Source: Cristatella mucedo (lineage: Eukaryota; Bryozoa; Phylactolaemata; Cristatellidae). From it: a stretch of 60,000 bases of DNA. The notes under the pieces were generated by a model, which did no database searches, had not been told where the DNA came from, and saw nothing but the letters and a program-made list of their open reading frames with translations. The translations under genes and the position numbers were made by a program. The stretch is from the NCBI GenBank assembly GCA_009760855.2, contig WPIO01000005.1, positions 8,468,001 to 8,528,000 of the forward strand, written 5' to 3'. This document shows, one piece after another, positions 59,065-60,000 of this stretch (the first letter of the stretch is position 1; each line of letters opens with the position of its first letter).

Positions 59065-60000
59065 GTGTAGCCTAGCTTTTTACAAGTCTAAAGCAGAATA
59101 CAAGGAAATTCTCGCTGACCCGCCCAAGACCTCATGGTCGTTGATATAGATAGACTAACGGCATCATCAAATGCCAAGCTGCTACATTGTAGAGACATGC
59201 TGTCACCAAAGAATACCATTAGTGGGTTTTGCTGATTTTTTGTGTTTAGTTTTCTACCCTGACCAAGTACAACCAGAGCACACGAGTGCTTAAAAAGCCA
59301 ACTGTTGATAGAAGGTGTGAACTTGGAGTTTGGATTGCTAAGCAGAAGCTTCAATTGTGCCTTAACTTCAGATTATGCCGAGCATCTGCAAAATATTCTA
59401 ATATCAGGCCGCTAATCAGGATACCGGCAGTTAGGCAAAGCTTAAGTAAGTTTTGCACAATGACCGACTCAATAGTTTCGAGTACACTTTAACTTCCATT
59501 ATCTGACCAGTTCAAGCATTATATCAAAACTTGAAACCTAGCAATGAATTAAAATTAGTTTTTTTTAGCACTAATCAATACAATTTACTTCTCCAGTGAA
59601 GGGTACAAATGATCATGATTATGTAGTCTCTCTGCTTGTTCACTAAAGCTGTCAGCTGCTTGGTACACCATTGATCACTAAGATGCTGTTTAAAGGGGGC
59701 CACCTAGTCGAGGCAGTGCACGAACTGTGCTGCGATGTCGTATGCACTATACACGTGGAAGAATTGTGAGTGAATGCAAATAAAATAAGTCATGAACGCG
59801 CACAGCTAATATCATATATGGGTCTCCTCCGGAGCTCTTGCCGCTGCAACTTGGCCATTGATGGGCTAGTCATTAAGCAACACTCACAGATCAGGAGAAA
59901 TTAATCAGATACCAGCCAGTCTTCCCGCTGCTGCTGCAATCAAAGACATTGGAACGAGTAGTGACAGATCAACTAAGTCTAAAAAATTCAGACCTAGCAA
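59063..60000. other. No identified content
   Basis: No CUB-like exon, repeat family or coding domain was recognised. The missing upstream part of CUB-1 was looked for here and not found. Confidence 0.5.

Noticed and set aside
1-60000. Bacterial-type systems (operons, CRISPR arrays, toxin-antitoxin pairs)
   Set aside because: Intron-bearing exons, SINEs and LINEs show nuclear animal DNA. No direct-repeat array or compact gene cluster exists.

Overview
This window is eukaryotic (metazoan) nuclear DNA. Coding sequence is sparse, exons are short and bounded by GT..AG splice sites, introns are large, and degenerate retroelements and microsatellites are abundant. There are no operons, Shine-Dalgarno sites, rRNA genes, convincing tRNA genes or CRISPR arrays. 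The repeat content (L2/CR1-like non-LTR elements, tRNA-derived SINEs, solo LTRs) and the tandem CUB gene suit an invertebrate animal. A lophotrochozoan such as a flatworm or mollusc is my guess, but the sequence alone does not settle it.

The only gene I can support is one large multi-exon gene on the minus strand, reading from about 49.5 kb down to about 0.26 kb and continuing past the left edge. I rebuilt eleven exons by hand: 49532-49408, 47415-46930, 44809-44608, 44534-44419, 40234-40045, 32074-31953, 31878-31653, 24904-24789, 10229-10019, 1977-1850 and 481-262. Every exon has an AG acceptor and a GT donor, and all ten junctions keep one open frame of 713 complete codons. The product is a string of CUB domains with almost no linker between them: the end of one domain, five complete domains and the start of a seventh. 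This resembles cubilin architecture. Introns between domains are phase 1 and introns inside domains are phase 2. The exons that precede the first one seen were not found to the right of 49532. Signal peptide, any membrane anchor and both ends of the protein are not visible.

The introns, and the DNA right of 49.5 kb, hold mobile elements. (i) An L2/CR1-like LINE, in about ten truncated or decayed copies on both strands; its 3' end is a short hairpin followed by (ATT)n. (ii) A second non-LTR family ('family B' here) whose 3' end is an ATTAC-type repeat. (iii) SINE-1, a tRNA-derived SINE with the same 3' tail as the L2-like LINE. (iv) SINE-2, a tRNA-derived SINE with a different tail. (v) Two solo-LTR-like GC-rich elements of 711 and 732 bp. 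(vi) An unclassified repeat, family C. (vii) GA, TA and CA microsatellites, one of which has expanded inside an L2 reverse-transcriptase region. A CpG-rich stretch near 38.5-38.9 kb with a GC box and several ETS-like TTCCGG sites could be an intronic promoter.

The right end (53.9-58 kb) is somewhat GC-richer. It holds one possible integrase-like fragment and the longest continuous ORF (57171-57746), which I do not recognise. No unmistakably novel system was found. The most informative items are the tandem CUB gene, the LINE/SINE shared tail, the microsatellite born inside an L2 copy, and the intronic promoter-like island.
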